NCBI GenBank assembly: GCA_934695425.1
Contig: CAKUVH010000001.1
Location: 62,001-126,000 of the forward strand
Direction of reading: 5' to 3'
Length of the DNA stretch: 64,000 nt
Source of the DNA: an uncultured Eubacteriales bacterium
GTDB taxonomy: Bacteria; Bacillota; Clostridia; Oscillospirales; Acutalibacteraceae
Every line of letters starts with the position of its first letter. Position 1 is the stretch's first letter. A program made the translations under genes and the position numbers. Under the pieces are notes generated by a model, which was not told the DNA's origin, searched no databases, and saw nothing but the letters and a program-made list of their open reading frames with translations. Shown here piece by piece: positions 26,186 through 35,632 of this stretch.

Positions 26186-26458
26186 ATGAGGGTGAGGACG
26201 ATTAAACTTGTAGTTAAAAAAAGCAAAAAGATGTTTGTAAAATCAATAATTATACTACTTGCATTTTATGTAGTTTATTTGTTCATCAGCCAACAAGTGA
26301 AAATTAAAATGAAAAAAGACGAACTTGCGCGTATTAATCAACAAATTACTACGGAAAAAGAAAAAAAAGATAATATTTTGGATGCTAATAGCAGTCAACA
26401 AAATGAAGAAAATGCCGAAAAATCAAACATAAGAGTTTTTGAGAATGTAGCGCAATAA
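26186..26458 (+). CDS. divIC: Septum formation initiator DivIC/FtsB family protein
   Basis: DivIC is a small bitopic divisome protein that pairs with FtsL through a coiled coil. This product (90 aa) has a basic N-terminus, one membrane helix (about residues 20-36, SIIILLAFYVVYLFI), and a short coiled coil (QQVKIKMKKDELARINQQITTEKEKKDNI), then a polar tail. The start is doubtful: ATG 26186 has no ribosome site. GAGGGTGAGG (26188-26197) would instead direct initiation at ATT 26201, giving 85 residues. The position between yabQ and yabR supports the call. Confidence 0.85.
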   Translation: MRVRTIKLVVKKSKKMFVKSIIILLAFYVVYLFISQQVKIKMKKDELARINQQITTEKEKKDNILDANSSQQNEENAEKSNIRVFENVAQ

Positions 26459-26496
26459 TTTTTTAAAAGTATATTTAAGGAGGAAGTAAATTTTTT

Positions 26497-26904
26497 ATGC
26501 AACTCGAAGTTGGCGCAGTAGTGGAAGGAAAAGTTACAGGTATAGTCCCGTTTGGTGCATTTGTGGATATTGGTGAGGGTAAGTCCGGGCTTGTTCACAT
26601 TTCGGAAATTTCTGATGTATTTGTAAAAGAAGTAAGCAAACATGTGAAAGTAGGTCAAACCGTCAAAGTTAAGGTTATAAAAATAAATGATGACGGAAAA
26701 ATCGAGCTTTCCATTAAGCAAGCTATGGAAAAGAAGGTTCCCGAAAAAAAGTTTGCTCCTAAGAAAGAAAATTTCATAAACAAATCCACGAGTTTTGAAG
26801 ACATGATGAACCGATTTAAAAAATTCAGCGAAGATAAACTTTCGGACATAAAAAGAAAACAAGAGGGACGCAGAAGCCGTAATTCCCACAAAGGAAATGT
26901 ATAA
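26497..26904 (+). CDS. yabR: S1 RNA-binding domain protein YabR
   Basis: A 135-residue protein with one N-terminal S1 domain: EVGAVVEGKVTGIVPFGAFVDIG, GKSGLVHISEIS and IKINDDGKIELSIKQA (about residues 3-75). The C-terminal 55 residues are basic and low-complexity (KKENFINK, KRKQEGRRSRNSHKG) and probably contact RNA. Similar proteins (YabR, general stress protein 13 type) follow divIC in Firmicutes. The ribosome site AAGGAGG is strong, and a clear terminator follows. Confidence 0.92.
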   Translation: MQLEVGAVVEGKVTGIVPFGAFVDIGEGKSGLVHISEISDVFVKEVSKHVKVGQTVKVKVIKINDDGKIELSIKQAMEKKVPEKKFAPKKENFINKSTSFEDMMNRFKKFSEDKLSDIKRKQEGRRSRNSHKGNV

Positions 26905-26921
26905 CTGAAGGTAAAAAACGG

Positions 26922-26965
26922 TCAAAGCTTTAGTGTTTAGCTAAAAGCTTTGATTTTATTTTTGA
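26922..26965 (+). terminator. Terminator after yabR
   Basis: TCAAAGCTTT (26922-26931) pairs perfectly with AAAGCTTTGA (26944-26953), with TAG/CTA pairing inside, followed by TTTTATTTTT. Confidence 0.88.
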
Positions 26966-27058
26966 GTTTAATAAAATAAATTTTTTAATCTATTGTAAAT
27001 AATTTAAATTTAATGTAAAATTATAGTTTGAGATGAGTGTTTTTTCAGGAGGAAATTA

Positions 27059-27901
27059 ATGAACATAAAATTCACAAAAATGCATGGCTGTGGGAACGAT
27101 TATATTTATATAAATTGTTTTGAACAACAAATAAATAATCCCACAGAACTTAGTTCTGTTTTATCGGACAGAAGGTACAGCATAGGCGGAGATGGAATAA
27201 TTTTAATTGGTCCATCGGATTTAGCGGATGCTACTATGAGAATTTTTAATAAGGATGGCAGCGAGGGTAAGATGTGCGGAAACGGCATTCGTTGCGTTGC
27301 CAAGTATCTTTATGACAAAGGTTTGGTATCTCGCAAAAACGACATAAAGATAGAAACATTGAGCGGCATTAAGACTTTAGATATTTTGGAATACAATCCA
27401 AAAGAAGCCTTAATAAAAGTCAATATGGGTAAAGCTGAACTTGACCCTCAAAAAATTCCGATGATATTCGGAAAAAACAAAGTTATAAATGAACCTGTAA
27501 CACTTAACGGTGAAGTTTATAATATAAGCTGCGTTTCTATGGGTAACCCTCACTGTGTTATTTTTGAAGATGAAATTTATTCAATCAATGTAAAGGAAAT
27601 AGGCTCGAAATTTTCTGTTAGCAGTATGTTTCCCGAGGGAGTGAATGTAGAATTTGTAAGTGTAAATGATGAAAACAATATCTCTTTGCGAGTGTGGGAA
27701 AGAGGAAGCGGAGAGACTCTTGCGTGCGGCAGCGGAGCTTGCGCCAGTGTTGTTGCAGCAGTTGAAAATGGATTTTGCAAAAAAAATAATGATATAACCG
27801 TGCATCTGCGCGGAGGAAAATTAGTCATAAATTACTCTGATGAAGGCGTGTTTATGACAGGAAGTGCAGTAAAAGTATTTGAAGGAGAAATAGAAGTATG
27901 A
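27059..27901 (+). CDS. dapF: Diaminopimelate epimerase
   Basis: DapF interconverts LL- and meso-diaminopimelate, the last step before meso-DAP is used in peptidoglycan and lysine synthesis. Both catalytic cysteines are visible: KMCGNGIRCVAKYL near residue 72 and LACGSGACASVVAAV near 222. Other features are FTKMHGCGNDYIYI at the N-terminus and SMGNPHCVIF. Length (280 aa) is normal. The ribosome site is AGGAGG. The stop overlaps the start of pyrG (ATGA). dapL, the previous pathway step, lies two genes downstream. Confidence 0.96.
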   Translation: MNIKFTKMHGCGNDYIYINCFEQQINNPTELSSVLSDRRYSIGGDGIILIGPSDLADATMRIFNKDGSEGKMCGNGIRCVAKYLYDKGLVSRKNDIKIETLSGIKTLDILEYNPKEALIKVNMGKAELDPQKIPMIFGKNKVINEPVTLNGEVYNISCVSMGNPHCVIFEDEIYSINVKEIGSKFSVSSMFPEGVNVEFVSVNDENNISLRVWERGSGETLACGSGACASVVAAVENGFCKKNNDITVHLRGGKLVINYSDEGVFMTGSAVKVFEGEIEV

Positions 27902-29490
27902 CAAAGTACGTTTTTGTAACCGGAGGAGTAGTTTCCGGACTTGGTAAAGGAATAACAGCAGCATCTTTAGGACGTTTATTAAAATCCAGGGGATTAAAAG
28001 TAATGGCTCAAAAACTAGACCCTTACATAAATGTAGACCCCGGAACCATGAGCCCGTATCAACACGGTGAAGTTTTTGTTACCGAAGATGGCGCTGAAAC
28101 TGATTTGGATTTAGGACACTACGAAAGATTTATAGATGAAAATCTTAATAAATATTCAAATCTTACAACAGGAAAGGTCTATTGGAATGTTCTTCAAAAA
28201 GAAAGAAGAGGAGAATATTTAGGAGAAACAATTCAGGTTATTCCTCATATAACTGATGAAATAAAAAAATTCATATATTCTGTGGGCAAAAAATCTCAGG
28301 CAGACGTTGTAATAACTGAAATCGGCGGAACAACCGGCGATATAGAAAGCCAGCCTTTCCTTGAAGCTATAAGACAAGTATCTTCTGAAGCCGGCAAAGA
28401 AAATTGTATTTTTATCCACGTAACTTTAATTCCTTATATTGCGGGTTCCGGAGAATATAAATCCAAACCTACTCAGCATTCTGTAAAAGAACTTCGTTCC
28501 CTTGGCATAAATCCTGACATTATCGTTACACGTTGCGACAAGCCTATCGATAAACCTATAAGAGAAAAAATTTCTCTGTTTTGCAATGTTAAACCCGATT
28601 GTGTTATAGAAAATATCAATGTTTCTTCGCTTTACCATGCGCCGTCCATGCTCGAAAAAAGTAATTTTTCAGATATAGTTTGTCGTGAACTGAATTTACA
28701 GTGCCCGAAGGCGGACATGAAAGAATGGAACGAAATGCTTGATCGCATAGACCACAGAAATAAGAAAGCCAAAATAGCAATCGTTGGAAAATATGTACAA
28801 CTTCACGACGCGTATCTTTCTGTTGCCGAAGCGTTGAATCACGGTGGATTTGAAACAGATACAAATGTTGAAATAAAATGGGTGGATTCTGAGCTTATTA
28901 CTAAGTTCACAGTTAAAGAACATCTTGGAGATTGCGATGGAATTCTTGTTCCCGGAGGATTCGGCGGAAGAGGAGTCGAGGGTAAACTCGAAGCTGCAAA
29001 ATATGCCAGAGAAAACGATATTCCATACCTTGGAATATGCCTCGGCATGCAGTCTGCGGTAATAGAATTTGCAAGAAATGTTTTGAATTTTGAAGATGCA
29101 AACTCAGAAGAATTTGACGAAAATACTTCACATAAAGTTATACATTTAATGAACGATCAAAAAGACCAAACTCAAAAGGGCGGAACCATGAGATTGGGTG
29201 CATATCCTTGCACAATAAAAGAAAATTCTTTGATGCAAAAATCTTACGGCAAATCCGAAGTTTCCGAACGCCACAGACACAGATATGAATTCAATAATGA
29301 ATATCGTGAAATCTTTGAAAAAAGTGGAATGAAAATCACCGGAGTATCTCCTAATGGCGTGCTTGTTGAAGCAGTTGAGGTTCCGGAATGTAAGTTCTTT
29401 GTCGGAGTTCAGTATCACCCGGAATTTAAGAGTAGACCAAACCACGCTCATCCCTTGTTCAGAGAATTCATTCGTGCAGCAAGTCACTAA
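27898..29490 (+). CDS. pyrG: CTP synthase
   Basis: PyrG aminates UTP to CTP using glutamine and ATP. The N-terminal synthetase domain starts KYVFVTGGVVSGLGKGI with the P-loop-like segment and has KLDPYINVDPGTMSPYQHGEV. The C-terminal class I glutaminase domain (about residues 290-530) shows PGGFGGRGVEGK, the nucleophile in LGICLGMQ, and the histidine-glutamate pair in VQYHPEFKSRP. Length (530 aa) is typical. The ATG overlaps the dapF stop, indicating translational coupling. Confidence 0.97.
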   Translation: MTKYVFVTGGVVSGLGKGITAASLGRLLKSRGLKVMAQKLDPYINVDPGTMSPYQHGEVFVTEDGAETDLDLGHYERFIDENLNKYSNLTTGKVYWNVLQKERRGEYLGETIQVIPHITDEIKKFIYSVGKKSQADVVITEIGGTTGDIESQPFLEAIRQVSSEAGKENCIFIHVTLIPYIAGSGEYKSKPTQHSVKELRSLGINPDIIVTRCDKPIDKPIREKISLFCNVKPDCVIENINVSSLYHAPSMLEKSNFSDIVCRELNLQCPKADMKEWNEMLDRIDHRNKKAKIAIVGKYVQLHDAYLSVAEALNHGGFETDTNVEIKWVDSELITKFTVKEHLGDCDGILVPGGFGGRGVEGKLEAAKYARENDIPYLGICLGMQSAVIEFARNVLNFEDANSEEFDENTSHKVIHLMNDQKDQTQKGGTMRLGAYPCTIKENSLMQKSYGKSEVSERHRHRYEFNNEYREIFEKSGMKITGVSPNGVLVEAVEVPECKFFVGVQYHPEFKSRPNHAHPLFREFIRAASH

Positions 29491-29514
29491 CAGTAAACAC
29501 CGAGGAGAATCACG

Positions 29515-30711
29515 ATGATAGGTTATAACGAAAATTTTAATAATCTTCAAAATAACTACTTATTTGCCGAAGTAGCTAAAAGAGTTAAAAATTATAAGTC
29601 GTCTCACAATGATGCTAAAATTATCAGCCTGGGCATAGGCGACGTCACCCTTCCTCTTTGTGAAGCCGTTGTAAAGGCCATGCACGAGGCGGTGGATGAG
29701 CTGGGCAAAGCCGAAACTTTTAAAGGTTATGGTCCTTATGAAGGCTATGAAACTTTAAGAAATTCTATAAGAGATTATTACAAAAGCTTTGGAGTTCATA
29801 TCGATTCGGATGAAATTTTTGTTTCGGACGGAGCCAAAGGAGATACTTCTAATATACAAGAAATATTTTCTCGCAACGGAAAAGTTTTGATAAGCAATCC
29901 CACATATCCCGCGTATTTGGACAGCAGTATTATTATGGGCAAAGAAGTAAATTATTTAGACGCCAATAAAAATAATGATTTTTTGCCGGCTCCGGATTAT
30001 TCTGTGGATGCAGATATAATTTATCTATGTTCTCCAAACAATCCTACCGGTGCGGTTTATGATAAAGAAAAATTAAAAAAATGGGTTGAATATGCGCAAG
30101 AAAAACGAGCAATAATACTATTTGATGCTGCTTATGAGTCATTTATAGAAGATAGCTCTTTGCCTCGCAGCATATTTGAAATAGATGGTGCCAAAAAATG
30201 CGCGATCGAAATTTGTTCATTCTCTAAATATGCCGGATTTACCGGTGTTAGATGCGGTTACATGGTTATACCCGGTGAATTAAAAATCGGCGGTAAAAAC
30301 GCAATTGATTTATGGAGAAAAAGGATATCCATAAAAGAAAACGGAGTTTCTTATATAACTCAAAAAGGCGCCGAAGCCGCACTATCCGCAGAAGGACAAC
30401 GCCAATTAAATCTTAATTTAAAGTATTATAAAGACAATGCAAAAATATTGGCCGATGCTTTGAAAGAAATGAACATATGGTTTATCGGTGGGAAAAATTC
30501 ACCATACATTTGGCTCAAATGTCCCAACAATATGAAGTCGTGGGAGTTTTTTGACTTGATGCTGGAAAAAGCTAACATAGTTGGTACGCCGGGAGCAGGA
30601 TTCGGAACAAACGGAGAAGGATATTTTAGATTGTCGTCATTTGGAAGCAGGGAAGACGTTTTAGAGGCAGTTAAAAGATTAAAAATGTTAAATTTAAAAG
30701 GAGAAAATTAA
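29515..30711 (+). CDS. dapL: LL-diaminopimelate aminotransferase
   Basis: DapL makes LL-diaminopimelate directly from tetrahydrodipicolinate and glutamate, bypassing the acylated DAP routes. The class I aminotransferase fold shows NENFNNLQNNYLFAEVAKRV at the N-terminus, SLGIGDVTLPLCE, CSPNNPTGAVYD, and the PLP lysine in CSFSKYAGFTGVRCGY. The C-terminal GTPGAGFGTNGEGYFRLSSF carries the carboxylate-binding arginine. 398 residues, typical. With dapF it gives a short lysine/meso-DAP route, known in Clostridia. GAGGAG precedes the ATG, and recA follows by one base. Confidence 0.95.
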   Translation: MIGYNENFNNLQNNYLFAEVAKRVKNYKSSHNDAKIISLGIGDVTLPLCEAVVKAMHEAVDELGKAETFKGYGPYEGYETLRNSIRDYYKSFGVHIDSDEIFVSDGAKGDTSNIQEIFSRNGKVLISNPTYPAYLDSSIIMGKEVNYLDANKNNDFLPAPDYSVDADIIYLCSPNNPTGAVYDKEKLKKWVEYAQEKRAIILFDAAYESFIEDSSLPRSIFEIDGAKKCAIEICSFSKYAGFTGVRCGYMVIPGELKIGGKNAIDLWRKRISIKENGVSYITQKGAEAALSAEGQRQLNLNLKYYKDNAKILADALKEMNIWFIGGKNSPYIWLKCPNNMKSWEFFDLMLEKANIVGTPGAGFGTNGEGYFRLSSFGSREDVLEAVKRLKMLNLKGEN

Positions 30712-30712
30712 T

Positions 30713-31783
30713 ATGGCTTTTGACAAAAGTAAGGCACTTGAAACAGCGCTCGGACAAATAGAAAAGCAATTCGGAAAAGGCGCAGTTATGCGTTTGGGAA
30801 GAAACGAAAATATGCATGTAGATGCCATATCCACAGGCTCACTCACGCTGGATATTGCGCTGGGCATCGGCGGACTGCCAAGAGGTCGTATAATCGAAAT
30901 TTATGGTCCGGAATCTTCCGGAAAAACTACTCTTGCGCTTCAATGTATTGCTCAAGGTCAAAAAAATGGCGGAAACGCTGCGTTTATTGATGTTGAACAT
31001 GCACTCGACCCTGTTTACGCTTCAAATTTGGGCGTAGATATCGATTCTTTGTTGGTATCTCAGCCTGATACAGGTGAGCAAGCTTTGGAAATAACCGAGT
31101 CTTTGGTTCGTTCAGGAGCCATCGATGTGATAGTTGTGGATTCTGTCGCAGCCTTGGTTCCTAGAGCTGAAATCGAAGGAGAAATGGGAGATTCTCACGT
31201 GGGCCTTCAAGCAAGGCTTATGTCACAGGCGCTAAGAAAATTAGCGGGTGCTATTTCTAAATCGAATTGCGTTGCGATATTCATAAATCAGCTCCGCGAA
31301 AAAGTAGGTGTAATGTTCGGAAATCCCGAAGTTACGCCGGGAGGACGCGCCTTGAAATTTTATTCTTCCGTGAGAATAGACATCAGAAGAATAGAAACCT
31401 TAAAATCCAACGGCGAAATGATAGGCTCCAGAACACGTGCAAAAGTAGTAAAAAACAAAATTGCTCCTCCGTTTAGAGAAGCTGAATTCGATGTTATGTA
31501 TGGTCAAGGAATTTCTAAAGAAGGCGAAATATTGGATTTGGCGGTAAAATTAGACCTTATCCAAAAGAGCGGATCATGGTTTGCCTGTAAAGACAGAAAA
31601 TTAGCTCAAGGCCGCGATAATACAAAAGAATATTTGAGAAATAATCCTGAATTTACCGCTGAATTAGAAAAGAAAATAAGAGAATTTTCTTCGGAAATTT
31701 ATGAAACTCCATCAATGTCAAGAAACACCGAGGCTAAGACTTCGGCTGATGAGGTTAAAGAAATTAAAGAGGAAACAAAGTAA
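30713..31783 (+). CDS. recA: Recombinase RecA
   Basis: RecA forms ATP-dependent filaments on single-stranded DNA, drives strand exchange and triggers LexA cleavage. Seen: Walker A GPESSGKTT near residue 65, VIVVDSVAALVP (Walker B), the L1/L2 DNA-binding loops (EGEMGDSHVGLQARLMSQALR and INQLREKVGVMFGNPEVTPGG), and the C-terminal lid with KNKIAPPFREAEFDVMYG. The tail is acidic, as usual. 356 aa. It immediately follows dapL and precedes recX. No LexA box is evident in the small intergenic gap. Confidence 0.98.
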   Translation: MAFDKSKALETALGQIEKQFGKGAVMRLGRNENMHVDAISTGSLTLDIALGIGGLPRGRIIEIYGPESSGKTTLALQCIAQGQKNGGNAAFIDVEHALDPVYASNLGVDIDSLLVSQPDTGEQALEITESLVRSGAIDVIVVDSVAALVPRAEIEGEMGDSHVGLQARLMSQALRKLAGAISKSNCVAIFINQLREKVGVMFGNPEVTPGGRALKFYSSVRIDIRRIETLKSNGEMIGSRTRAKVVKNKIAPPFREAEFDVMYGQGISKEGEILDLAVKLDLIQKSGSWFACKDRKLAQGRDNTKEYLRNNPEFTAELEKKIREFSSEIYETPSMSRNTEAKTSADEVKEIKEETK

Positions 31784-31806
31784 TAACAACATGAAAAGAG
31801 GCACAT

Positions 31807-32418
31807 ATGAAAATTACAAAAATAGAGTTTTCTAAAAGAGGCAACGTGCTAATACATGCCAATGAAGAATATTTGATGAGTGTGCCTTACGAAGTGTTTT
31901 TAAAGTCAGGAATAAAATTAAACGCTCACATCACAGAGGAAGAAGCCGAAAATATTTTAAGTAATTCCAATGGCTACAAAGCCAAAGAAAAAGCGCTTCG
32001 GCTTCTTTCTTTCCGGGCTCATTCCAAGCAGGAACTTAAGAATAAAATAAAAAGAGTTTCTGATGAAGCCGCCGCTGAATCTGCCGCGCAGAAAATGGAA
32101 GAGTTGGGGCTCATAAATGATAAAAGTTACGCCGAGGCGTATGCAAAAGAACTTTTTTTCAGAAAATTTTATTCTAAAAAGAGAGCGGAATACGAACTCT
32201 CCAAAAAAGGTGTCAGCAAAGATATAATTTCAGAAGTTATGGATGAAATTTCACCGGATGAAGATGAAATTTTAAAAAGTGCTTTTGAAAAGAAATTTTT
32301 AAACAAGATAAAAACAGAAAAGGATGCAAATAGAGCGTATATGTACTTTTGCAGGCTGGGCTATAATTTTTCGCAGATAAAATCACTTTTTGGTTTATTT
32401 GAAGTAGGTAATTATTAA
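31807..32418 (+). CDS. recX: Regulatory protein RecX
   Basis: RecX binds RecA filaments and limits their activity. The 203-residue protein has the expected three-helix repeats: LLSFRAHSKQELKNKIKR, MEELGLINDKSYAEAYAKELF, RKFYSKKRAEYELSKKGVSKDII and FCRLGYNFSQIKSLF. An N-terminal beta-rich part (KITKIEFSKRGNVLIHANEE) is typical of Firmicute RecX. It lies 23 bases after recA with AAAAGAGG as ribosome site, so they are cotranscribed. Confidence 0.92.
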   Translation: MKITKIEFSKRGNVLIHANEEYLMSVPYEVFLKSGIKLNAHITEEEAENILSNSNGYKAKEKALRLLSFRAHSKQELKNKIKRVSDEAAAESAAQKMEELGLINDKSYAEAYAKELFFRKFYSKKRAEYELSKKGVSKDIISEVMDEISPDEDEILKSAFEKKFLNKIKTEKDANRAYMYFCRLGYNFSQIKSLFGLFEVGNY

Positions 32419-32468
32419 TTGATTTGGATTATATAAATTAATAGTAATAAAAGTAAAGGAATTCGTAT

Positions 32469-33041
32469 ATGAAAAATATTGCAAATAAACTTACTGTTTT
32501 TCGCATGATATTGGTACTTCCCATAGTTGTTTTTTTGTCATGTGATTTTATGAAATATAGGTGGATTTATTCATTTATTATATTTTTATTGGCATCTTAT
32601 ACCGACCATTTGGATGGAAAACTAGCTCGCAAACAAAATAATATAACAGATTTTGGGAAAATAATGGATCCTTTGGCGGATAAATTATTGGTAATTTCTA
32701 TTTTCACTTATTTTGTGGGATTCGGCATTTCTCCGACGCTTCCTGTGGTTATGATGATAGCAAGAGAATTTATCGTGACAGCTATGAGATTTTTGGCTAC
32801 AAAAAGCGGGGGACGGGTTATACCGGCGAATATTTTCGGAAAATTAAAAACAGTTTCACAGATGTTCGCAATAACGCTTATCATGATTTTTGAGATGTAC
32901 ATAGAAATTACAGGCAAAAGTTTAAGTTTTAATTTGAATATTTTTGGGAGTTTATTGACTTGGGTATGTTCTGCTTTTTCGATAATTTCGGGAATTATTT
33001 ATATATTTGAAAATATTAACAGTATAAAAATTGACAAATAA
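32469..33041 (+). CDS. pgsA: CDP-diacylglycerol-glycerol-3-phosphate 3-phosphatidyltransferase
   Basis: PgsA makes phosphatidylglycerol phosphate, the committed step to phosphatidylglycerol. The CDP-alcohol phosphotransferase motif DG(x2)AR(x8)G(x3)D(x3)D is complete as DGKLARKQNNITDFGKIMDP followed by LADK, near residue 49. About five to six membrane helices are predicted. 190 aa. The N-terminal NIANKLTVFRMILVLP is typical of the family. It sits between recX and cysS, and cysS begins 18 bases downstream. Confidence 0.94.
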   Translation: MKNIANKLTVFRMILVLPIVVFLSCDFMKYRWIYSFIIFLLASYTDHLDGKLARKQNNITDFGKIMDPLADKLLVISIFTYFVGFGISPTLPVVMMIAREFIVTAMRFLATKSGGRVIPANIFGKLKTVSQMFAITLIMIFEMYIEITGKSLSFNLNIFGSLLTWVCSAFSIISGIIYIFENINSIKIDK

Positions 33042-33059
33042 TTGATAAGGAGATATAAT

Positions 33060-34460
33060 ATGAAACTTTACAACACCCTTACAAGAAAAAAAGAAGAATT
33101 TATTCCTATAAGCAAAGATGAAGTAAAGGTATATGCGTGCGGACCTACGGTTTACAATTTTATACATATAGGCAATGCGCGCCCGATGTGTGTGTTTGAC
33201 GTTTTGAGAAGGTTTTTAAGTTATATAGGATATAATGTCAAATTTGTTCAAAATTTTACTGATGTTGACGATAAAATAATAAAAAAAGCAATAGAAGAAA
33301 AAAGTGATTTTTTAACAGTTTCTAAAAAATATATTGAAGAATATAAGAAAGATGCTAAGGGTCTGAATGTTCAGGAGGCGACAATACATCCAAAAGCCAC
33401 CGAAAATATTTCCGAAATGCTGGAAATAATAAAAACACTTATAGACAAAGGTTTTGCGTACGCGCTTTCAAACGGAGATGTGTATTTTAAAACTCGCGCT
33501 TTTAAAAATTATGGAAAATTATCCCATCAAACTATCGACGATTTGCAATCCGGCGCAAGAATACAAGTAGATGAAGCCAAAGAAGATCCTTTGGATTTTG
33601 CTTTATGGAAAGCTGCTAAACCCGGCGAACCTTTTTGGGAGAGCCCTTGGGGAAAAGGAAGACCCGGCTGGCATATAGAATGTTCTGCCATGGCGTCCAA
33701 GTACCTCGGAAAGAATATCGATATTCATTGCGGTGGTCAGGATTTAATTTTTCCTCATCACGAAAATGAAATAGCGCAAAGTGAGTGCTGTTTTGGGACT
33801 AAATTTGCTAATTATTGGCTTCACAACGGCTATATTAATGTAGATAGCAAGAAAATGTCAAAATCTTTAGGTAATTTTTTCACGGTAAGAGATGTCGCAG
33901 AAAAATATGGATATGAGCCGATAAGGTATCTTATGATTTCTTCACATTACAGAAATCCTATAAATTACAGCGAAGATATAATTATGCAATGCGCCTCTTC
34001 TCTTGATAGGCTTCGCAATTTTAGAGAAAATTTGGATTTTGCTCTTAAAAACTCAAACGATGAATTCAATAATGAGCTCGATTTAAACATATATAAAAAT
34101 AAATTCATAGACGCAATGAATGACGACCTGAATACAGCAGATGCTCTGGCTGCAATTTTTGAAATGGTTAAATCTGTAAATACGAATGTTATTCAAAAAA
34201 ATGAATTTAATAAAACTTTTATAGAAAATGCGATTGAGTTGTTTGATGAATTGTGCGGAGTGCTTGGGATTTTGTACGAGAAAAATAATATGAACAGCAA
34301 TTCAATAAGCACTGAAGAAATCGAAAATCTTATAAAAGAGCGTGAACAAGCTCGAAAAGAAAAAAATTGGGCTCGTGCGGACGAAATAAGAAAAGAACTT
34401 AGTTCAAAAAATGTAATTTTAGAAGATACGGCCAGTGGTACGAAATATACTTTTAAATAA
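33060..34460 (+). CDS. cysS: Cysteinyl-tRNA synthetase
   Basis: Class I synthetase that charges tRNA-Cys. Zinc-site and active-site features: YACGPTVYNFIHIGNARP (first zinc cysteine and the HIGH-type motif), WHIECSAMAS, HCGGQDLIFPHHENEIAQSE and the KMSKSLGNFFT loop. The C-terminal helical anticodon-binding part ends with ARADEIRKELSSKNVILEDTASGTKY. 466 aa from ATG 33060; TTG 33042 is in frame but precedes the AAGGAG ribosome site. No T-box is seen before it, and it follows pgsA within an operon. Confidence 0.96.
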   Translation: MKLYNTLTRKKEEFIPISKDEVKVYACGPTVYNFIHIGNARPMCVFDVLRRFLSYIGYNVKFVQNFTDVDDKIIKKAIEEKSDFLTVSKKYIEEYKKDAKGLNVQEATIHPKATENISEMLEIIKTLIDKGFAYALSNGDVYFKTRAFKNYGKLSHQTIDDLQSGARIQVDEAKEDPLDFALWKAAKPGEPFWESPWGKGRPGWHIECSAMASKYLGKNIDIHCGGQDLIFPHHENEIAQSECCFGTKFANYWLHNGYINVDSKKMSKSLGNFFTVRDVAEKYGYEPIRYLMISSHYRNPINYSEDIIMQCASSLDRLRNFRENLDFALKNSNDEFNNELDLNIYKNKFIDAMNDDLNTADALAAIFEMVKSVNTNVIQKNEFNKTFIENAIELFDELCGVLGILYEKNNMNSNSISTEEIENLIKEREQARKEKNWARADEIRKELSSKNVILEDTASGTKYTFK

Positions 34461-34499
34461 AATGGTGGTGAAAAAAGGCGATAATTTTCGCTTTGGAAT

Positions 34500-35615
34500 A
34501 TGAATCCCTCAATTATAACATTAGATAAAATAAACATTTCATTTAATAATGAAGTCATACTTAAAAATTTTAGCCTCAGCATTAAAGAAGGGGAGTTTGT
34601 TACCCTTCTTGGACCTTCAGGCTGCGGAAAAACCACAACTTTGAGAATTATTGCAGGATTTTTAAACCCTGATCGAGGCAATATATTTTTTAAAAACAAG
34701 AAAATAAATAAAGTACCTGCTCACAAAAGAGAGGTAAACACTATTTTTCAAAAATACGCATTATTTCCTCATTTAAATGTGTATGAGAATGTGGCGTTTG
34801 GTCTTAGAATTCAAAAAAAGCCCGAAGAAGAAATAAATAAAAAAGTTAATGAAATGCTTAAAATGGTTAATCTTGATAAGTATATAAACAGGGATATAAA
34901 TTCACTTTCCGGAGGTCAACAGCAAAGGGTGGCCATTGCCCGAGCTTTGGCGAATAATCCTAAAGTTTTACTATTGGACGAGCCTTTAGGCGCTTTGGAT
35001 TTGAAATTGAGAAAAGACATGCAAACAGAATTGAAAAATATACATAAACGCACAGGGATAACATTCGTATTGGTTACTCACGACCAAGAAGAGGCGCTTT
35101 CTATGTCCGATCGGGTGGTCGTAATGGACAAGGGCAGAATTCAACAAATAGGAACTCCTCAAGATATATACAATGAACCTAAAAATGCATTCGTGGCCGA
35201 TTTCATAGGCGAAAGCAATATAGTTGAGGGCACTATGATTGACGATTACAGAGTAAAATTTGCAGGAAAAGAGTTTAAATGTCTTGATAAAGGTTTTGAA
35301 AAAATGAGCCCCGTGGATGTGGTTATTCGTCCTGAAGATATAAAAGTTACCACTCCGGAAGATGGCGATATATCGGGGAAAGTTATTTCAGTTACATTTA
35401 AAGGGGTTCATAATGAGATAATAGTGGACGTAAATGATTTTAAATGGATGATACAGACCACTCAAAGCCAAGAAGCCGGAGATGAAATAGGCATGGTTTT
35501 GCGTCCGGATGACATTCATATAATGAGGAAATCTTCATATTCTGATGAAGTTGGCGACTATAGTGCGTTCAGCGATGAGTTTTATGAGGAGCAGCATCCT
35601 CATTCTAAAAATTAA
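34500..35615 (+). CDS. potA: Spermidine/putrescine ABC transporter ATP-binding protein
   Basis: PotA energises polyamine uptake with PotB, PotC and PotD. ABC motifs: Walker A GPSGCGKTT near residue 38, signature LSGGQQQRVAIARAL, Walker B VLLLDEPLGALD, and the H-loop VTHDQEEALSMSD. A C-terminal TOBE-like regulatory domain (about 240-350) follows, with VVIRPEDIKV. 371 aa. It starts the potABCD set and is 40 bases after cysS, with GGTGGTGA as a possible ribosome site lying some distance from ATG 34500. Confidence 0.94.
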   Translation: MNPSIITLDKINISFNNEVILKNFSLSIKEGEFVTLLGPSGCGKTTTLRIIAGFLNPDRGNIFFKNKKINKVPAHKREVNTIFQKYALFPHLNVYENVAFGLRIQKKPEEEINKKVNEMLKMVNLDKYINRDINSLSGGQQQRVAIARALANNPKVLLLDEPLGALDLKLRKDMQTELKNIHKRTGITFVLVTHDQEEALSMSDRVVVMDKGRIQQIGTPQDIYNEPKNAFVADFIGESNIVEGTMIDDYRVKFAGKEFKCLDKGFEKMSPVDVVIRPEDIKVTTPEDGDISGKVISVTFKGVHNEIIVDVNDFKWMIQTTQSQEAGDEIGMVLRPDDIHIMRKSSYSDEVGDYSAFSDEFYEEQHPHSKN

Positions 35616-35632
35616 TTGTGGGAGGGTGCTGT

